A DNA stretch of 64,000 nucleotides, from positions 682,001 to 746,000 of the forward strand of contig MOWL01000025.1 of the NCBI GenBank assembly GCA_002110485.1, in the 5' to 3' direction. The stretch is from Emergomyces orientalis (taxonomy: Eukaryota > Ascomycota > Eurotiomycetes > Onygenales > Ajellomycetaceae). Positions 46,311 to 57,924 of the stretch are shown here, in pieces. Positions within the stretch are counted from its first letter, which is position 1; the number at the start of each line of letters is the position of its first letter. Both the position numbers and the translations under genes were made by a program. Below the pieces are notes generated by a model, which saw nothing but the letters and a program-made list of their open reading frames with translations, was not told the origin of the DNA and made no database searches.

Positions 46311-47355
46311 GGCGTAAAGTTCGAAATTAGGATAAGAATAAGATCAGTTCCGAGATATGGTTTGGGAGGTGGGATGGGCTGCGGCGGCGCAAATATATTG
46401 TTGTAGTAGTAAATGGAACCAACACCGCAGGATGGCGATATTTTTTTTTAAAAAAAACCTAACAAGTTAGTATGGATGTACAATCACGAGAAAGATGCTG
46501 TACTTATGAAATTACAATATAATAAGACATAGAGAGATGTGAGGTTTTCACCTAAGCCACAAGATCCAAGAATAAGAGAAGAAGAAAAAGTTCCGCCCGT
46601 TACGTACCAACTACCATATAGCGATGATGGGTGGTTTATAGAGGAATTGAGCAAAGGTAGGACACGCTGCTTGTGCGCCACTTCCTTGGTAGCAGTAGAA
46701 AAGCAGATAACTCCCATTCAATAAAAGAGCATTGACATAACAAGGGACGTTGAGAGACGATCACTGGGGAGTGACTTCATAGATGCAGAGCAGAGAGAGA
46801 TGTAGCAAGAGGACTGGCACAACCACACAGAGTGCTGGACGGGAGAATGTAAGTTACCCTTTCCTGTCATGGAGCTAAGCGAAACAGCCGGAGAAGACAG
46901 CAGAATCCAGGGCGTGGCAGGGAGAGGGTTCCATGGGTTGGCAGCAGTCCGGATGCAACAAAGTTGGATGTTGGCTGATGTTGGAACTGGCCCAGGTTCG
47001 ATGCGGCGGGATGCGGCAGCCCTGACGTCGTTGCCCAGCCCGGGGGACACCTGACTGCAGCAAACCCTAACTAATTTGCAGCTTAAACGAAAGTAAGTTT
47101 TGTGAGGTGTATGTTTCTCGACTCTTCTATAGGGCCCAGAATCTATCACAATATATGGGAAATAACTTCTTTATTTTTCATGGATCTTCTACGAGGAGAT
47201 TCGGAGTGGAATGCTCCTATATTTATGGCTTCAATGGCAGTAGAAAATCTCTCTATTTCACCAACATTTTAACATTTCAACATCAAATTCAATGACGCAA
47301 TTCGAAAGCAAAAATGCAAACCATAAAAAGGAGCCCAAATACATTGAGAATTAAA
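46311..47355. other. Intergenic region between TPS1 and the LACTB2-like gene
   Basis: This is the TPS1 promoter side. No convincing gene was found. A run of T/A (46,440-46,457) is present. I saw no clear STRE-type CCCCT cluster near the TPS1 start. Confidence 0.45.
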
Positions 47356-48596
47356 TCATAATGCTGCCGTCCCACCTCTAACCCTCCACCTCCCCGACTC
47401 TCCATCCGGCGTTACCTTGCCGTCACCCTCTAGCTTTAGCAGCACCTGAATTACGCCGTGCGAAGCCGACGAGCGCAGCTCCTCCGCGAGATCGGGATAA
47501 ATAACCTCAACCAAGTCGATTGGTGACAACGCACGAGGTTTACCTTCCACCGTTGCCGTTGCCCCGGCCTTGTTACCGTCCAAACCTCCAAACTTCAACA
47601 CTTGAAATACTTCCTCCTCTCTTTGACGCCGGTGGTTAATGTATTCTGTAATTTTAGCTCCGCAATCTTCGATCACGGCTCCATGCCCGGGATACCCCCT
47701 GCCAGCACCAAGCGTGCGCATCTTTTCCAGCGTAGACATATACACGACAAGGTTTTCGAAAACTGCAGTTCCATGGCCGAGAACATCTGAATAGATACCA
47801 TCAGTATTCTTCCATCTGGAGGAGAAAAGAGGGGTTCTACAATCACAACCCTAGGCCCCATCACCATTTTTTCAACCCAATTTTTTTTTTTTTTGGGAAA
47901 GGAACTTACTATCACCCGTAAACAACGCATTCTCCTCCTCCAACAAAAATGCCATATGGTCCGTCGTATGGCCAGGGGTGTACATAGCCTTCAGCGTCGC
48001 GCCTTGCACTTTGAAAACCTGCCCATCCTCAATTGTCAATTCCCCATGTTCGCCCTCATGCTTATAAACCTGCACCTCGGGACACATCTTCAATAAATCC
48101 CGGACGCCACCAACATGGTCGTGATGCCAGTGCGTCAGGAGCGCTTGTTTCACGGTCGCCTTTTCCGCTACCAGGAGCGCTTTTAGCGCGGCGGACCAGC
48201 TTGGTCGGCCTTCGCCTGTGTCTATAAGGAGACGCTGGGCACCTCGACCAATGAGGTAGGTGTTTGTGCCTTTTTTTTGGGTTTTGGCGCAATATGACGC
48301 GGTATTGTCAGCATTCAGTAGCTTGGGAGAACGGGGAGAAGGGGCTTTTTCTCCCTCCGCTGCCTGTGAAATTTGAGATATTAGGATCTCACCTTGCAAT
48401 GTGTACTGGATTGAGAACGACAGTTAGCAAATCGCGGGTCGGTTAGTTGTACAATGCCATATCGCAATATCTGCACCGTTGTTTGATGGGGGTAGGATAG
48501 ATTCATAGATACCTTCCCTGGATTCCCCGCCAGCAGCCTAATCACCGATCCGCTCAATCTCTCCACCTCCGGCAGTGGAAATCGTTGCGCAGCCAT
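47356..48596 (-). CDS. Metallo-beta-lactamase-fold hydrolase, LACTB2-like
   Basis: Four exons: 48,513-48,596, 48,393-48,405, 47,910-48,269 and 47,356-47,786; 295 residues, close to human LACTB2 (288). The zinc-binding motif HWHHDH sits at residues 79-84, followed by TPGHTTDH, FTGDNVLGHG and a GYPGHG. GTNTYLIGRGAQRLLIDTGEG is the strand pair before the active site. LACTB2 is a mitochondrial single-strand RNA endonuclease in animals. In fungi the homologues are often annotated as MBL-domain proteins and are also found inside polyketide clusters, but no cluster lies here. The second exon is a 13-base microexon. The intron between 48,270 and 48,392 is 123 bases, a multiple of three, without an in-frame stop, so retention would insert 41 residues and keep the frame. 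Confidence 0.85.
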
Positions 48597-50978
48597 TTTC
48601 ACCCCTTTTCTTCGTTCTCTTTACTTTTTATTTTGGTTCCTGTTTATGAAAACCAACCATGCGTAGGAAGTAAATAATATTTCCCCTTTTGTCCATAAAA
48701 AATATGGAGATTCCTTTATTAATTTTTATAACCCCCTGAAATATATATATATTGCGGTAAGGCCTGGCTAACAAATTGCAAGCGGGAAATCGTGAATGTA
48801 AACCGAGACAAGATATGAGAGATGTTCTCTGTACGTATGCAAAGTTTATACAAACACGGAATATCCTAATTTAGATATTAATTTATGGAGTTTCTGAAGA
48901 GAGATTTATACAACGGCAATTATGAGATTCGGTTGCTGCTTTTCGACTCCTCAATAATTCTTCATGTGACACAAAGGTCAAGAAAAGCTGGCAGAGAGGA
49001 TTTCGAAAAAGGATAACGATGAATCAAGAATCGAATACTCTGAGAAAAACTAGAACACGTATGAAATGGGTGGAAAGAGAAACAGAGAGGAGGAGAGTAG
49101 AGCAAAGAGTCAAAAAAGTTCCGGCTTTTCGATGATGCCTCCCAAGGCTTCGTGATAGCCGGCGGCGGGCAGCGGGACTTTACAGTGCCAAGAATTCGTG
49201 TTATTACGATACAGCAACTTTTAGGCGCCATTCGCCAAACACTCTGGCTAAAGGCGCCCTTATATAAACACCCGACAACCTTTGACAAACCAGACCATAT
49301 CTGATACGCATATCTGTTACATATACGGGCACAGCACACAAGTGTCCAACAACCCTCAAGGGGCCGGGGGAGGGGAAGGATCGGATTGGTTCCGCCCCCG
49401 CTCCACGTCGCCCCGCTCAAAAGTTCTCAATTCCAGCTCGAATTCTAAATAACAGCCAAAAATACCACATCTTACATCTCATCAATCATACGCACTATTA
49501 TTATATTAAAGGAAAGAGAAAAAAAAGAAAGAAAGAGAGAAATAGAAAAACGTTGGCCAATAGCAGGATCAAGTTTTAGCCTTTTGGGTGATTATCGCGT
49601 CGGGAGGTCGATTTTCTCCAGAACCTCGGCATATCTATGATCAATATTACGAATACGGATTACAATATCCTTTTTTGCTTCGTTTTTTTTTTTCCGAGGC
49701 AACTTTCTATCAGGCCTGCTGCTACGGACGGGAGCCAAGCCGTGGAACTGAAGAAAATAAACTAAAATCCATCAGCTACACACTACAGCTGCGAGGGGTC
49801 TTAAATATTTCGGCATGGGGCTGATTTTCTTGCGTAGATGGATGATCTTATGGTTTCTGATGTGCTGGAGAAGAATGAAGGCCTTGGGAGAAACCGCTTT
49901 CTTTTTATTCTTTTCTTTTTGGAACGAACAATATAGAGCGAAAAATAAATATTTCGATATGCAGAATAAGAAAAGGAAAATTTCATATATAGCTAACATA
50001 TGTACTGTGTATGTATATGTAAAAAGAACACGAAAAAAAATCAAAAATCAAAAATCAAAAACCCAAAAAAAAAAAAAAAAAAAAGAAAAAAAAAATTTCA
50101 ATAGAATAGAATATGTTGATTTCTTCATCACATTTCCTGTAAAGGCCAAGAGGACAACAAAACAAAACAATAAAAAGAAAAGAAAAGAAACAACAAGGGG
50201 AGGAATAGGTGATAAAAACCAGATAAACATAAAATAAAAATGAACACATTAAGGTCGGGAAATTTTGGGTGTGGTACAGTATTAGCAAAAAGTTTTGGAG
50301 GGCGGATGAAAAGAAGTAACGGAACAAAAAAGAAAGAAAAAGAGCCACCACGAAGAAAACGGAAGATGACGAAGAAAAGGTAACAGTTTAATGGTTTCTC
50401 TTTTGGTTCCCAACCGCTAAACCCTCTCGGCCCGGATGTGATGTGTCAAGGTCCAGCGGCCCCTAGCATTTTGTTCGGTTCCGATCGATTATGCACCGAC
50501 CGACGTCGTTTCTTTGCGCAAGCAGGTGTGTATTCGATGTATGTCGCGGTGCAGCATATAGGAGGGTAAGTATGCCATCCAAGAGTGAACCCGTTGAAAT
50601 CATAGGGATGTGATTTTGCGGTCTCGACCACTCTTTGCCACAAATGCAAATAGGAATCCCGCCAAAATAGCCTGCTTCCTTTGGTGATGCCTCTTTGTTT
50701 CTTCTTCCAAGGCTCATAGGGTTCGCTTTTACCTTCTTCCGACACCCACGGCGTTCCCACCCTAACCTTCCTTCGCCCAAGTATTTACCCGCTCTTTTCA
50801 ATGCGTTATATATAAAGAGTGAAACAAGATATATGAGAGGCATATTCATACATAAAAAAGAGACCAAGACACAACCAACCTCTCCTCCCCCAACTTTTCT
50901 TCACTGGCGCTGTAATTTTTATTTTTATTTTTCTTCATTTATGGATTTTCGGAGATAAATAAATGAAAAACAATGGAT
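48597..50978. other. Gene-free region with A-rich and purine-rich tracts
   Basis: 2.4 kb upstream of the LACTB2-like gene and downstream of aconitase. It holds long A-rich runs (50,030-50,100 and 50,160-50,200) and a purine-rich block (49,505-49,560). The ORFs at 48,962-49,420 and 50,446-50,867 show no motifs. The part next to 50,978 may be aconitase 3' UTR. Confidence 0.45.
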
Positions 50979-53900
50979 TTAAGAACGATGCCTGGCCATG
51001 GTATTCAGGGCGCTTCCGTCCTTGAACCATTCGATCTGCGACTCGTTGAAGGTGTGGGAGAGGGAGACGTCGAAGGTCTTGCCATCCTTGGGGTGGACGC
51101 GAAGAGTCATGGGCTTGCCAACGGCGAGCTCGGTGCACATCAGATCAACGATATCATCGGGCTTGATCTTGTCATAGTCGGCTGGGTCGGTGAAGGTAAG
51201 CGGGAGCATACCCTGCTTCTTCAAGTTGGTTTCGTGCTAACGTATTATGTTAGTATTATATAGACCAAGATATTGGCGAACGTGTCATCATCACGGTTTA
51301 GCTTTTAACTTACAATACGGGCGAAGCTTCGGGTGATGATGGCGAGACCTCCGAGATGTCTGGGCTCGAGGGCAGCGTGTTCTCGGGAGCTTCCCTCGCC
51401 GTAGTTCCAGTCACCAATGACGACCCATGGGATTCCTCTGGCTTTGTAGTCACGGGCAGTCGCGGGGACAGGGCCGTATTCGCCGGTCTTGAAGTTCTTG
51501 ACCTTGTTAGCCTCTCCGTTCTCAGCGTTAATGGCGCCAATCAACATGTTGTTGGAGATGTTGTCAAGATGGCCACGGTATTTCAACCAGGGGCCGGCCA
51601 CTAGATAATAGAATTGGTTAGTTCGGAGATGTTTGGGAAAATGGAAACACAGTAGAAAATAAAAGGTTGGAATATCTTACTGGAAATGTGGTCAGTGGTG
51701 GTTTTGCCTTGGGCCTTGATCAGAATGGGAATTCCCTCAGCGTCCTTTCCATTCCATGGCTTGAACGCCTCGAGGATCTGCAGACGGTCACTGGTAGGGG
51801 ACACAGCGACGGAGATGGCAGATCGGTCCTTTGGTGGGGCCTGGTAGGTGTCACGACCAGGGTCATATCCGCGGGATGGGAGTCCAGCACCCGTGGGCGT
51901 CTTAAGCTTGAACTCCTTGCCATCTTTGCCTTTGAGGGTATCGGTCAAGGGGTTGAAGTTAAGGGTTCCGGCAATGGTCATTGCGACAACGAGGTCGGGG
52001 GAGGTGACGAAAGCATGGGTGGCAGGATTGGCATCGTTGCGTCCAGTGAAGTTGCGGTTGTACGACGAGACGATAGAGTTGGCTTCGCCCTTCTTGACGT
52101 CCTTACGGTCCCACTGTCCAATGCAAGGGCCGCAAGCGTTGGCAAGAATAACACCACCGAATTCCTCGAGGGTCTGCAGCTGACCATCACGTTCAATGGT
52201 TGCACGGATCTGTTCTGAACCGGGGGTGACAGTGAAAAGGGACTTGGCCTTGATGCCATGGTCCAGGGCATCCCGGGCGATAGAAGCAGCTCGAGACATA
52301 TCCTCATAGGAGGAGTTAGTGCAGGAACCGATCAAACCGACTTTGAGTTCCTCGGGCCAGCCGTGCTCCTTGACAGCCTCCTTAAACTTGGAAATGGGGG
52401 TTGCCAAGTCAGGAGTGAAGGGGCCGTTGACGTGGGGCTCGAGTTCAGACAAGTTGATCTCGATCAGCTGATCGTACTCAGCACCCTCATCTTCACGGAG
52501 ACCGTGGGCATAGGATCTCGCAAAGTCGCCCATAGGTTGGCGTCTAGTGGCCTTCAGGTAATCGTACATACGGTCGTTGAAGGGGAAAACTGAAGTGGTA
52601 GCACCGATTTCAGCACCCATGTTACAGATGGTACCCATACCAGTGCACGAAAGCGATTCAACGCCTGGTCCGTGGTATTCGATAATAGCACCAGTGCCGC
52701 CCTTGACAGTGAGAATACCAGCTACCTTCAAGATGATATCTATTTAACATTCGTCAGCTGCACATTCCGTATCAATGGGAACAAAAACCGGGAAATGGGA
52801 TGCTTTACCCTTTGGAGCAGTCCATCCAGACAATTGACCAGTGAGTCTCACACCGATGACATTGGGAGCTTTCAATTCCCAGGGAAGACCAGCCATAACA
52901 TCGACAGCATCAGCACCACCAACGCCAATGGCAGCCATACCAAGACCACCACCGTTGGGGGTATGGGAGTCAGTTCCGATCATGAGGCCTCCGGGGAAAG
53001 CATAGTTCTCCAGAAGGATTTGATGGATAATACCAGATCCGGGCTTCCAGAATCCAATGTTGTATTTTGCACAGGACGTAGCAAGGAAGTCGTAGACCTC
53101 CTTGTTGATCTCGTTAGCTCTAGCAAGATCCTTCTCTCCACCAAGTTGAGCTTCGATCAAGTGGTCGCAGTGAACAGTGGTAGGAGTGGCAACAGAAGGC
53201 ATGCCAGCGGACATGAACTGCAAGATGGCCATCTGGGCAGTGGCATCTTGACAGGCAACACGGTCCGGCCGCAGCTTGAGGTATGACTTCCCGCGCTGGA
53301 TTTCTTGTCCATGGGGATCGTCAAGGTGAGAGTACATAATCTTTTCAGCATATGTTAATGGGCGGTTCAAGCGGCGTCGAACAATGTCGAGGTTCTCTGC
53401 CATTTTCCTGCAAGGAGCAAAGAGGCGGGTTAGTTAACTGTTGGTTCCGCGGGAACTAGCAGCTCCATGTTTCCAGATCGGGAAATCCACAGAAAGTTAT
53501 TTGGCATATCCGAAATAGAATTTAACTTTCGCGAATTGTTCCCGCAAGACAACATAGGCTTTCTGCAAGAGGGATTGAAGAAGTTCCGTACTTGTAATTG
53601 ATGTAGTTACCCTGTAGGTGTATAGTTAGCAACTGTATTATCTGTATATCCAGAGCGGGCCAGCTCCGCTATCCCGAAAGTACCCGAGGTGAAATTGCAA
53701 AGGGAAATTCTCACCTTCTCATGAATGCACATCTCGACCTTCTTGTCAAGAGGGGATTCGCTGACAGTTGCCATACTCCGCGCGCCCAGAAGCTGTTCCA
53801 AATTAAAGTCAGTAATTGAAGCTTGTTTATTAGATCCTCTATCGCGGGGTACGATCTAGGTTCTAGTTGTCTCTGGCCACTTACGACGCGGGATTTGGAT

Positions 53901-54067
53901 GCCTATTGAGAGGACATGTTAGCTAAATATAGAAGAGACTCAATTGGCATAGAGAATGAATATGAATTGCTTCAAGAAAATCTACAGAAATGGCTGGTCA
54001 AACAAGGGGGAGTTGCGAGAGCACAACTTACCAACGCACCCACGCGGCCAATCCGGGTTGTAATCAT
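50979..54067 (-). CDS. ACO1: Aconitate hydratase, mitochondrial
   Basis: Eight exons: 54,032-54,067, 53,885-53,902, 53,715-53,792, 53,592-53,611, 52,809-53,407, 51,681-52,739, 51,314-51,600 and 50,979-51,236; 784 residues. It isomerises citrate to isocitrate in the TCA cycle. The [4Fe-4S] cluster Cys are at about 390 (GSCTNSS), 453 and 456 (ANACGPCIGQW), matching the yeast spacing. Other marks are TDSHTPNGGGLG, GDWNYGEGSSREHAALEPRHLGG and RSFARIHETNLKKQGMLPL. The N-terminus (MITTRIGRVGALASKSRVLLGARSMATVS) is a mitochondrial presequence of Arg and Ser. Exons 2 and 4 are 18 and 20 bases, both coding for presequence or early residues; both were chosen because they alone preserve the frame into KMAENLDIV. 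Introns bunch in the first 100 codons, as is common in fungi. Confidence 0.95.
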
Positions 54068-55465
54068 GGTGGCTGCTTGCTCTCTAAGCACACTGAACTA
54101 TGGAGCTAAACGGAGAGGCACATCCAACGTCGAAGCAAAACAGACAACTCGACGAGGGCCGCGAGATAGAAAATTAGGAGGAGGATTGGAGATAGAGAAG
54201 AGTGGAGTGTGAGGGAGAAGAAGAATGAAGCAAAAGAGGGAATGGGAATCAGAAGCAAGATAAAAGCAGCACAAGCAGCTTATGTCAAGACTATTCGGGC
54301 TGTGAAGTCGCTCTCAGCCAAAATTGGACTAGGTGGTACATGGGGAGTTTCATTACAGGCCTAGTAATATTACATCGTTTTACAGTTACCATAACCGTGT
54401 GTTATTATTACCTGCTCCCCAAACTTCAACCCGGTTTGCAGAAGACCTTCGGCATTCGGCTGTGTTCCGCAACTGTCTGGACGGAAATTAAAACACCGCA
54501 ATACAGAAGCAACCACCACCCGCCGCTTGTGTTTGTTCGCGGCAACAATTCTGATTTGTGGAGCAGCCAACACGAAGCGAAAAAAAATTTGTTGACCTGC
54601 AGACCAGCAATACAAATCCCAGCTCTGTGACTGGCTGCCGAGTTCCTCCCGTCCGGGTCCCGCCTTTCATATTCCCAGCACCTTTTTCTCTTGAGCCCTG
54701 GAGCCTGAATTAATTCAGTACGAAATACGAAAATATCCTACAGCCAATCACCAGCCATCTGGTTTCACCTCTCCCACTTCCCGGTTTCCTGCGGGGAACA
54801 GTGACGGGCTTTTGCTTTTCAATCATGTAATAATCGCAGACAAGAAGAGAAAGCAAGGGAGGGATGGAGGGAGCAGTGTCACTGTAACCTTGATCCAACA
54901 AGACAGCAAAGTGGGCTAATTTACTTTAAATGACAAGGGTAAAAAAGACAGCTAAAATGGACACAGAATTTTGAGTAGGTAATTTTGGGGTTTTTGGAAG
55001 GGGTGGAAATGGGAGATATCCGATGCCGAGGCCAGCCAAAACGTCATCGATCACCGCACCGTCAAAAATGGGGCGGCGGACTTGGCGCTGATTGACTACG
55101 GATTTCACTCGGCCTCTGTCCATCAAAGAGCAATTTGATAGGGATTTCCTTGGATTTCCTGGGATTTCGTGTGGGAAATGAGTAACTAATTATTAGAGTG
55201 ATTTGATTATTCCTGAGCATTGTAGAGATTGCATTGGATTGAAATGGCCGTGAGCAGCGCGAGGGAGACGGAGAATACAATCTTATTTAATCACGTGAAT
55301 CCCATCCAGCTGCGATTTGGCGGAATAATACTTTAGCCGCCCCGGTATCAAAATGTCAATTAGGCACAAAATAATTCAAGGAGCAGCAGAGAGAAGAACA
55401 AATTGCCTATAGAAAGCAGATCCAGCTTCAACAAACCTCTAACAAGAAACTCGACCATCGCGACA
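54068..55465. other. Divergent promoter region, aconitase and Bud20 genes
   Basis: 1.4 kb between two genes transcribed away from each other. It contains purine-rich tracts close to the aconitase start (54,170-54,250). No gene or clear factor site was found. Confidence 0.45.
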
Positions 55466-56051
55466 ATGGGCGCCACCAAAAGAATAAAAACAAAACGACG
55501 GACAAGGTAAGTGGCTATCGGAAAAGCCCTCTCAGGTTACTGGACCGCTACTTTTTGTCAGTCAAGCATGTGCCAAAAAACTGACCTTACTTTTTGTTTT
55601 CATAACAGAGACTACGACCAAGTCTGCGCAGATATCAGTTCCTCCAAACATCTTACCCAATACAAGAAGACCAAAGCCGCAGAAGACTTACCTGGCCTAG
55701 GCAGGCATTATTGTGTCGAGTGTGCGAAATGGTTCGAGAGTGATTATAATCTCGTGGCTCATCGGCGGGGGAAGAATCATAAACGGAGGTTCGTGCCTTC
55801 TTTTTTCTTTTTTTCTGTCTTGACTGTTCATACGTTTTGCTGGGGGGGATATCCATTTTTTTTATTTGGTGAGGGAGAGGAGGGGAAGCAAAATCGCTGA
55901 CTGAAGAGTAATATATGAAAATAGGCTCCGTATCCTCAAGGAAGAACCACATTCGCAAAAGATTGCGGAAGCTGTTGTTGGGTTGGGAACGGATAATGGG
56001 ACGCGGGATGTACAGGCTATGGAAATTGTGGAATCGGAAATGATCGAGTGA
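55466..56051 (+). CDS. BUD20: C2H2 zinc-finger ribosome-export factor Bud20
   Basis: Three exons: 55,466-55,506, 55,609-55,788 and 55,925-56,051; 115 residues. It is a small shuttling factor that binds pre-60S ribosomal particles and aids their nuclear export (yeast Bud20, human ZNF593). The N-terminus is a basic nuclear-localisation stretch, MGATKRIKTKRRTR. The single zinc finger is YCVECAKWFESDYNLVAHRRGKNH (broken here: two Cys at C-x2-C, two His in H-x5-H), flanked by LPGLGRHYC and KRRLRILKEEPHSQKIAEAVVGL, both strongly conserved in the family. The end is acidic (MEIVESEMIE). Length fits. The third-exon acceptor is an ordinary TAG at 55,922-55,924. Confidence 0.9.
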
Positions 56052-56519
56052 ATACTTCTCTATTATGATGATTCACGATATGATGACGAACTGGAAAACG
56101 TGAGATATCCGATCGGGCGACTTTACACCTCCCTATCAAATTTTTGGCCCTGGTTGGCGTAATCCTTTGGGAAAAGTGTTCATTTCTTCTGCTTTTGCTT
56201 TGGCGATTGCTCTGGAGCAAAATCATAAGGCCGTTCTGATACGACGGGTTTGAGGAGGCCAAACAAGGAGAGGAATGCGGGGGAGATGGTTCTTGGAGTT
56301 ACAGAGTCATCAAGAGTGACCGGCTGGAGCAGATGGATTCAGTGCGAAAATCTGAGTTGTTTCCCGTTGCAGGAGCAACTAATGATATAAATAGCTATCT
56401 ATATCTCAAGTAGATTCCTTCTCCATATGACAGCGAATAATGCAAGATCATTAAATATATAGACATATTTACAGATATACATGAACCCACTTTCATGGGA
56501 AATGACCATATTCCCTATT
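56052..56519. other. Convergent intergenic region
   Basis: Between the stops of BUD20 (+) and the SLC25 carrier (-). No coding frame is supported. Confidence 0.5.
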
Positions 56520-57723
56520 TTATTCCATCAACGATGCATTTGCAGGCTGCTTGAGGAATTTCATCATCCATTCATACGTCGCCCACTTGAGAAAATTGTT
56601 AGCACGCCACATCACCTATGCCCCATGAAATCATGAATCACGTACCTGTACAGCATTTACAATAAACGCTCTCAAGCTACACACGCCCAAACCGCGGTAG
56701 AATACCCTAAGTCCTTCCGTCCGATATGCCTCCTTCGCTATCCCAAGGGTACTCAGGATCCCTCCATGACCCCCCGAAGGTTGTAGCAGAGTTTGCCTTT
56801 CGAGTGAAACGCCAGGGAGGAGAGAGCCCGGCGAACCTTGTGCCTGCAGCCGTGTCTTAATAACGTCTAGCGGAAATACAGAAGCCCAGGTGACAATTCC
56901 GGCGATGCCGCCGCAGAGAAGTATTTTCGCTGCTGCTTGTTCGGAGCTTTCGTCGGGGGTTGTCATGAGGCGCTTGCATAATTCGTAGGACCAGAAACTG
57001 TCATAATGGTGCAGAAGACACAGAGTCAGACATTAAATGTAACTGGCAGGAAGGGAGGGGTGAGAAAGCGATTTTTAGTTGAGCCAAAGTTTTATTTTCT
57101 CGGACGTACAAAAACCCATATCCTACTGAGTCTCGGATACTCGTAATCCCTCCTCCATAGTATAGTCCTCGAAACCCTCTTCTGCTCCAAATATCTCTTG
57201 TCACACTCCATGATGATATCAATCGGTGAGAAGCAAGCTGGGCACGGCACTTTACCAACTCGGTTGGAGAAGATATGACCCAGCTCGCAAGCCCTCCCAC
57301 AGCACCGGCAACCCATATCTGATATAGTGGAACGCCTACGGGGTCGGTTGGATCGGCCACTGGTTGCGAAGCTATACTCATCAAGGTCCGGTTGTAGGCA
57401 ACGAAGAGAATCGCATTGAGGGCGCCATACCCGAGTATCGGTGCTGTTGCGCCTGTCCAGGGGGAAATGCCAGTTAGCTTATTCATTTTTCTGTCTTTGT
57501 TTTTTCAATAAATTGTAATCCGGCCGCATAGCATAGCATGGCATAACTAACCTCGAACAAGAGAACCCGCAGTATCAAAATGACTCCTGAACCGCTGCAG
57601 AGATCTCGGAGATGGGGGAGCGGCCTGTCCTGCCTGAAGACGGGTTTTCACCAGATCCAAGGGATTCCCGATTACAATGCCAATGGCTCCGCTGAGGTAG
57701 CCAGCCCAGAAGTCATTAGACAT
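56520..57723 (-). CDS. Mitochondrial carrier (SLC25) family protein
   Basis: Four exons: 57,552-57,723, 57,110-57,452, 56,646-56,997 and 56,520-56,585; 310 residues. The start MSNDFWAGYLSGAIGIVIGNPLDLVKTRLQ gives the first signature (P.D..K). The second repeat has SPTELVKCRAQL and the third FPLDVIKTRLQAQG. Six membrane segments are expected from three repeats. It belongs to the amino-acid/acyl-carnitine-like subgroup (GAIG and SSWSVTRDIWSRRGFRGLYYGGG text), but I do not assign a substrate. The third repeat has a Gly/Pro/Ser-rich insert (SPGSLLPGVSLERQ…GGHGG) in the loop. The start at ATG 57,723 is preferred because upstream in-frame text has no ATG nearby and this start matches the usual carrier N-terminus. 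It is divergent from RAD54 with 201 bases between the two ATGs. Confidence 0.85.
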
Positions 57724-57879
57724 GGATTTGTAGCTGTCCACCTCGAGGCTTTGGAGATGGTTGTCTCCATGGTATTTACTGAGGGAGCGCGGAGAAAGTT
57801 GGTCAATTCAAAGGCGGGGCGAAGGAAGAGAGGGTCATGTGATCCCGCGGCCATTTGGTGACGGGGGCTTGGCAAGCTA

Positions 57880-57885
57880 ACGCGT
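57880..57885. promoter_or_regulatory. ACGCGT box 1 (MCB-like) in RAD54 promoter
   Basis: ACGCGT, the core of the MBF cell-cycle box (MCB) known in fungi, 40 bases before the proposed RAD54 ATG. It is palindromic, so it could serve either of the two divergent genes. Confidence 0.55.
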
Positions 57886-57897
57886 TGAATCAACCAG

Positions 57898-57909
57898 TTG
57901 ACGCGTCAA
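57898..57909. promoter_or_regulatory. ACGCGT box 2, inside a 12-bp palindrome
   Basis: TTGACGCGTCAA is a perfect 12-bp palindrome with the MCB core at 57,901-57,906. With box 1, 21 bases away, it makes a pair, typical of G1/S-regulated DNA-repair and replication genes. Confidence 0.6.
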
Positions 57910-57924
57910 TTGAGAGCCGCTTGG

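Noticed and set aside
50446..50867. Two overlapping minus-strand ORFs of 104 and 134 codons near aconitase
   Set aside because: No domain, overlap each other in different frames, and lie in the likely 3' flank of the aconitase gene.
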